Assembly: GCA_021014945.1 (NCBI GenBank) | Contig: MU266452.1 | Span: forward strand, 16,061-80,060 | Reading direction: 5' to 3' | DNA length: 64,000 nucleotides | From: Leucogyrophana mollusca | Taxonomy: Eukaryota > Basidiomycota > Agaricomycetes > Boletales | Part shown: in pieces, positions 59,042 through 64,000 of the stretch | Layout of the letters: each line of letters begins with the position of its first letter | Position numbering within the stretch: position 1 is the stretch's first letter | Translations under genes and position numbers: made by a program | Notes under the pieces: generated by a model | What the model was told of the DNA's origin: nothing | What the model saw: only the letters and a program-made list of their open reading frames with translations | Databases searched by the model: none

Positions 59042-59345
59042 GTGGCGCCTCCGAGGTAGGGTAAGCCGGAATATGCGGAGGCATACATACATTACACAGG
59101 GAACTCATTAAGTTTGCGGCGCAGAGCAACATCTCGTAGAAAGAGAATTCCACCTGATCATCGGATCCCGCTTAACCGTGCAATATTTGATCATCCTTTT
59201 ATTTATCCCAGACATTGCTCAACTGCCAAACGTAGTCGTAATTCGTCGCAATACCGTCAAAGGAGGCACTCCACTCCACTCGACCTCAACTGGTCACCGG
59301 TCACACGACATGATGGGCCAACTCTCCATGACATGCGCCCCACTC
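59042..59345. other. Convergent intergenic region
   Basis: Holds the 3' ends of mL45 and secreted-protein paralogue B. Nothing else seen. Confidence 0.5.
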
Positions 59346-59830
59346 TCAGAGCCCGGGTATCGTAGGTTCATAGTGGCGAACCCTGAAAGAGCTCGCCGAT
59401 ACAAATTTAGTCGTGCTGGGCTCATTAATCGGTCCCCTGTGACCGCCTGCAAGATTCATGCCCGTAAGGGCGCAACCTCAAACACCGCAACAGCCGGGAA
59501 GCACTTACCCAGATAACCCTTACACCCCGCATCTTTGAAGAAATGAATCTCCAGGTTCTTCGTATCAACCAGCGGCTCGAACTTGTAAGAATGCATGTGG
59601 TCGTTAAAGCCCTTGGGGCTGGTGAAGGAGTGGCAGTCGCTGTAGTCATGGTTTATGTGCACCATGTCGCCCTTGTAGTACCTGATGCCCTTGTAGTTGG
59701 CGGACGTCCAAGCGTACAGTTTGAATGGGTACTGGCCGTTGTCGTCAGGGACTACTGAGTTGTCGGTCACCGGCCTGGCGCCGGCCATGGCGGCGACTAG
59801 AGCGACAGTAGCAGCGAATTTGAACAACAT
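59346..59830 (-). CDS. Small secreted protein, paralogue B
   Basis: Secreted protein of unknown function, about 141 residues. Signal peptide MLFKFAATVALVAAMAGARP from ATG 59830. Mature core: QYPFKLYAWTSANYKGIRYY, KGDMVHINHDYSDCHSF, HMHSYKFEPLVDTKNLEIHF, FKDAGCKGYL. One 62-base intron (59447-59508), phase 1, then GHRGPINEPSTTKFVSASSF and RVRHYEPTIPGL. Intron place and phase match paralogues A and C. It has fewer cysteines (two in the core) than A and C and lacks the CxxC found there (CHKC, CLKC). Upstream, a possible 5' leader intron (GTGAGT near 59891 to CTAACAG near 59850) and CACATATATTAC at 59998-60009 as a TATA-like element. Confidence 0.8.
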
Positions 59831-61006
59831 ATCGCTCCCTTGAAAACTGACTGTTAGGGGTTGTGAGCACGGGAGAAAAAACTGACTCACTGGCAGTGAT
59901 AAGTTCAGGGCTCTGATAGGCTCTGATGCTTTCCCCCTGCTCTTAAAGTCTGTTTAAGTAGACAGATTAGACCCACATCGGCAGCAACTCACGACAGCAC
60001 ATATATTACCTGACAGGAGATGTCAAGTGGATCTCGGGGCCACGGGCGGGGTCTGCGCTGGTCTGCGGTGCCCGAGATTGCCCGAGATTGGTGGACGCCG
60101 GAGCCTGTTGAAGCTGACCGCTTGCCAATCAGTAAAAGCCCAACTCAAGCCATAACCGGTAACCTCAGGTGTGGTGGATAGGCTTTCAGGAGATGTTAGA
60201 TCCCGAGCGTCAGCGACGCTCCCAAACGTCGGACGACAAGGAAACATAGGAGAGAACGACGTCTCACAGTTCTTGCCCGTCCGTCTTTGGTAGTGCGTGA
60301 GGCTTAAATTGAGGTTATGTTTCACCTGGCGCACAAGTACCGGGAGCTGGTCATGGGTTGATCGATGAAATGTTACAGCTGATGAGTGCCGAATCACAGC
60401 ATTTTATCCTCTGCACTACTTACGCTATAGAAGCCCAAGCTTCTTGTCTGTATTCCTGTCCAAGTGATAAGTATACAATCTCACCACATAACCAGTGTAA
60501 CCGTGCACTCTTTCAGGGGTGCATTATCAAGTTCAGACTCTCGCCCGCGTCACGTGAGCCCGAAATGAAAGACGGCGTCCACGCAAGGTTGGACGATGAA
60601 AACCGCGCTGACAAACCGGCAGCTCAACAAGAGCAGGTTGGACGTCGCAACAACCCGTCTAGAACGACACAATTACATTAACTGGACGAGAGGAGACATA
60701 ATGACAAAAACAGACGCACTCAAACAGCTGTCGCTGCGAAGTTGGCATGTACTCACCGGATGCGAAATGCCATGAAGTCTAGTTGACCACCCAACGGGAC
60801 ACTCCATGTACGGCCCGACAGCACTGCCCTGTCGGCATTCACCGCATTCAACGTTGCTAGCAGTATCCAACATAGCTGAACTGCCGAAAGGGGCGCAAGC
60901 GCATTCAACCCCCTGGAACAGTAATAAACTCAAAATTGTGACCCGCGATTCGAGCGAAGAGTGGTGAATTGTCTAATGATATAATCAAGAATTACAATGC
61001 AGATGT
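59831..61006. other. Intergenic 1.2 kb between paralogue B and glutaredoxin gene
   Basis: No gene supported. A 10-base tandem duplication (CCCGAGATTG twice) at 60071-60090. A TATA-like element for paralogue B at 59998-60009. Confidence 0.45.
60071..60090 (+). repeat. 10-base tandem duplication
   Basis: CCCGAGATTG occurs twice in direct succession. Confidence 0.95.
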
Positions 61007-61650
61007 TCATGCTGACGAAGGCTCTTCTGACGGCGCGACCTTGGGGATGATGTCGTGTTGTTCTAGCAGCTCTTCTAGCTCACCCGACTGATGCACTGAG
61101 AATACGTTCACCGGCGTGAGCTAGGAAAACAGAGAATAAAAAGAGGCAAGTACTGACTGCCCAGCAAGATATCACATCCTCCAACAAACTCTCCGTTGAC
61201 GTAGATTTGTGGGATTGTTGGCCATTCCCTGCGATATTTGAAAGGGGTCAGAACTTGGTAAACAACTGCTCGTTGCGCAAGAACCAAGCACGCAAACTCA
61301 CGAAAACTCTTTAATTCCGCTCCGAAGCTCCGAGTCCGCCAACACATCGTATGTCTTTAACTTCTCTGGAGGCACACCATGCAAATCAAGGACCTGCACG
61401 GCCGCACGAGAGAAGCCGCACTGGGGAGCGTCCGGGTTGCCTTTCATGAAAAGGACGACGGGGGAGCCAGCGACAGCCGATTGTATCTTTGACCGGGCTT
61501 CCTGTGTTAGGAACCGGCGAAGTAGAAGAGAACTCGAAGCGCTCGGAAGGCTGCCTCGCGGAAGGGAGAGCTGTTGGACAATATTAGACAAAAAGTGACC
61601 GGGAGACTCTACTAAGAACGTACGGAGGAGCGGAATGCAGTGCGCAACAT
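61007..61650 (-). CDS. GRX5: Mitochondrial monothiol glutaredoxin 5
   Basis: Monothiol glutaredoxin that passes iron-sulphur clusters in the mitochondrial matrix. Start at 61650 (MLRTAFRSS), a presequence continued after the first intron by [20 protein letters not shown]. The core has [40 protein letters not shown] with the active-site [21 protein letters not shown], and, after another intron, [20 protein letters not shown], including [17 protein letters not shown] typical of glutathione and cluster binding. The last exon gives [20 protein letters not shown] and ends EEPSSA at 61007. About 155 residues, normal length. Three introns. Confidence 0.95.
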
Positions 61651-63235
61651 TTTTGTGAGTAACGACAAGCGCAGATGACAGATCCCAAGGAGTAAAGGGA
61701 GTTCGAGTCTCTAGTGATGCAGGTCAGGTCCTAAGCTGAGTGATCATTGAGCGGGACAGCCAATTCTGGGGCTTACTAAGCCGTCGGCTTGGCTCTTCTC
61801 CTGGCCTTCGGCCTTCTGGAGGGCTGCTCGATCTTCCAAGCTTCTCTTCGTAGCGCTCTTTCCTCTGCCGATCTTAGAGTGCACTCTATGGCGAAATATT
61901 CATGTGTGAATGGAGGTTGTTGGCTCATCGGTGGAAAAGCATGCCCGCAAGCTCTCAAATGCTCAGTACATTTCACCTCCATGGGTGGGTGCCGAGGCCT
62001 CAGGTACTCCTTTGTTTCGCACCTTCGGTTTCTCTTCGCTAATTATGTGACCGGGTTTGTGTCGTTCCAGACCGTATGAACATCCTTACAATTCACCTCA
62101 GTCCCTATGGTCATGTTAAGAGTGTCGCCTTGATGCATAATCCCATTTCGAAAGTCGCTAGACCCTAGAAAACATCGATCAGTCGCGTGGTAGGAGGCTC
62201 ACCGACGAAGGCCTGATCTTGAGGACATTGAAGGTCCCGATCCGCGAGTGTATGGACGGTTCACCGGGATTCACCCGTGACAACTTGCGCGAAACCTCGA
62301 AAGGGACGGTTCGGTCCCTTGTCGCTCAGAACATCCCTCACTCTCCGGTGGACCCTCGCAGTAAGTTCCATCTAACCCGCCTTTTTTCAGCCGAATTCCT
62401 CCCAAGCATATGATGCATCGACGTGACGGTCGACCGTCTGAGATCACTGCGAGGGTGATCCACCAATATCGTACCAGCGGCAAAGGACGCGCCACGGAGC
62501 CCCGACGTTACAGCGGAGATGCACATATATTCTTAGCTGTGCAAGCACGTTTCAGGGGAGGGTAACGGAGCTGTCAGCGTGAGCAAGCTCATTCTCACCC
62601 TACGCCGTAGACTTCCTTCTCCACTATCGGTGCAAGCTCTCATGGGGTCGCACGGATATATGTGTTACCTGCGGAGGAAGCTGAGAGAATGCGTATTCAA
62701 CTTGTTGGGTAGCGTCGAAGAGAACTGAAGGGCCGGAGCTGATTCTTAAAACACTCTTGGCGTACCTTCATACTGTCCACTGCCACATCATCAGCAATAA
62801 TTAATGGCTGATAACCGGATCACACAACTGGGTGTGTGCCTCCCTTGTCTCTTGATCCGTGTGTTGACGCCATGCTGCGATCTGCTGCGATGTCTTGAAC
62901 GTCCCATACAGTGTCGCATGTCCGCCCATTTCTTGCGGTGGAGCATGGCTGAATAACGTCCACCGTCCACATACATTCCGATGGTGCCCGGAGGGAACCA
63001 AATCGAGCTGCTGTTAATATCCGAGCAGACCTGCATAACCAGACGTCACATAATACTAACTCGGCGTTCGAGTGGATGCGGTGACTGGGAGTTGATCAGG
63101 GTCTGGGGTGTATATCAAGTGCATCACAAACACAATTGTGCAGTCGCAAGCCTGCCCTCTGCCTAACAGTCGGTCCTCCTTTCTGACCACGATCGTGCCA
63201 TTATCCTCCTGACCCAGCTCTCCTTAGCAGGTACG
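61651..63235. other. Intergenic 1.6 kb with an unresolved minus-strand coding-like stretch
   Basis: At 62100-61741 on the minus strand several frames look partly protein-like: a 68-codon frame from 61982 (MEVKCTEHLRACGHAFPPMS, ending AKPTA) and, in another frame, SKIGRGKSATKRSLEDRAAL. A GTGAAA donor near 61980 and acceptors near 61880 could combine them, but phases do not settle on one model. A hairpin with 7-base arms AAGGGAC/GTCCCTT lies at 62301-62320. The right part holds GTGTATATCAA (63108-63118), TATA-like, 120 bases before paralogue C. Confidence 0.3.
62301..62320. repeat. Short inverted repeat
   Basis: AAGGGAC, six-base loop GGTTCG, GTCCCTT. No open function is apparent. Confidence 0.8.
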
Positions 63236-63765
63236 ATGCTCGTCAAGATCATTGCCGCCGCCGCTCTCGCTGCCACCCTTACCAGTGCCGTTCCCAGCCC
63301 CAGTCTGCCCGAGCGCCATGCTGAGGTAGCACACGCAGAGCGCGACAGCACATCGTATGCCTACCCATACGAATTTTACGTCTACTCTGCCGACCACTAT
63401 AAAGGCAAGAACGAGTTCCTCGGCGACCAGATCTGGGCGGAGCCGTGGCAGAAACAAGTGTGTCTCAAGTGCAGGCAGCTGAACGGGAACGTCAGCGACA
63501 AGGTCCACTCATTCTACTTTGAGCCGATCGTCACGCAGCCAACGGCGTTGGAGGGGTTCACGATTGGGTTTTGGCATGATACAAAGTGCGGTGGGGAGCC
63601 GTTGAGTGAGTATTTGCTGGCTTTGCTGTACCCGTACCCCGGAGCTGATGTGCGATCTTCGACATAGAAACCTATAAAAGCCCGCAACACCAGACAAGTG
63701 TCGCGGCTCTCCATTCAGCTAGGGCTGTCAAGGTCTGCTTCTTCAACATAGGAGGTTCAGTGTAA
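63236..63765 (+). CDS. Small secreted protein, paralogue C
   Basis: Secreted protein of unknown function, about 155 residues. Signal peptide MLVKIIAAAALAATLTSAVP, then a short charged propeptide-like stretch (PERHAEVAHAERDS). Mature core: YAYPYEFYVYSADHYKGKNE, VCLKCRQLNGNVSDKVHSFY, FEPIVTQPTALEGFTIGFWH, DTKCGGEPL. One intron (GTGAGT at about 63606 to CATAG at about 63666), phase 1, then TYKSPQHQTSVAALHSARAV and KVCFFNIGGSV, stop at 63765. Without splicing the frame would stop at 63667. The tail AVKVC matches AYKVC of paralogue A. It differs from B by keeping the CxxC (CLKC). Confidence 0.8.
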
Positions 63766-63971
63766 ACATAAGTACGAGGAGGGCGGTTGTTTTGGCATAG
63801 TGACAGATAGTCGTGAGATTGACCATTTCTTACCTTCTCGTCTGCACGACATCTGAGGCTGAGAGCACAACCATGGGTCGTATTCGTGCCGTTCTGGCCA
63901 CTGATAGCGATCCCAAGGTCTTCAGCGGAGAGCAGTGTTCTGCCAGTCGGCGGATGTTCGAAAAGTTTACC

Positions 63972-63992
63972 GAATGTTCACAGTGAACATTC
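63972..63992. promoter_or_regulatory. Perfect 21-base palindrome with heat-shock-element-like halves
   Basis: Arms GAATGTTCAC and GTGAACATTC around one A. Each arm holds a GAAnnTTC pair, the unit of heat-shock elements, and a further ATGTTCG (63954-63960) and GGTGAAC (63994-64000) flank it. It lies about 200 bases after paralogue C; the gene it might control is outside the window. Confidence 0.45.
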
Positions 63993-64000
63993 AGGTGAAC

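Noticed and set aside
62301..62320. Hairpin considered as a terminator or attachment site
   Set aside because: No T run, no element ends or target duplications; eukaryotic context gives no reason for either.

Overview
The window is eukaryotic nuclear DNA from a filamentous basidiomycete, most likely an Agaricomycete. Genes lie densely on both strands. Nearly all are interrupted by GT-AG introns of about 50-65 bases, some exons are tiny, and the proteins recognised (Crh-type GH16 with a chitin-binding-like module, Ran1-type kinase, ELYS-domain nucleoporin, arrestin-like proteins, NCS1 permease) fit a basidiomycete. I see no rRNA, tRNA, CRISPR array or intact transposon. Exon joins were worked out by hand; gene spans are firmer than single splice sites.

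Left part (1-18.4 kb): a VPS16 gene cut by the window edge, an arrestin-like gene, a MAT2B/RmlD-type reductase, a 72-residue gene with a 17-base exon, an NCS1 nucleobase permease, a disordered protein with a KEN degron and CDK sites, and a Ran1/Pat1-like kinase with a long upstream leader holding a duplicated 43-base element.

Middle part (18.4-53.5 kb): mitochondrial uS5m and a PITH-domain gene share a 117-base divergent promoter. Then come an ELYS-like nucleoporin, an MFS transporter, mismatch-repair MSH6 (divergent from a GPI-anchored GH16 transglycosylase), a very large UNC80-like gene, a triple-RRM protein divergent from a RAD51C-like gene, 5-formyl-THF cyclo-ligase divergent from PIG-P, a two-finger C2H2 factor, and EXO1. 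MSH6, the RAD51 paralogue and EXO1 put three recombination/mismatch-repair genes within 28 kb.

Right part (53.5-64 kb): housekeeping mitochondrial genes (MIX17/CHCHD2-like and mL45 from one divergent promoter, monothiol glutaredoxin 5) are interleaved with three dispersed paralogues of a small secreted protein at 54.6, 59.3 and 63.2 kb. The paralogues share a signal peptide, an aromatic core and a phase-1 intron at the same place. I recognise no named family for them; this is the best candidate here for something undescribed. A cysteine-rich orphan exon at 55.5 kb lies among them.
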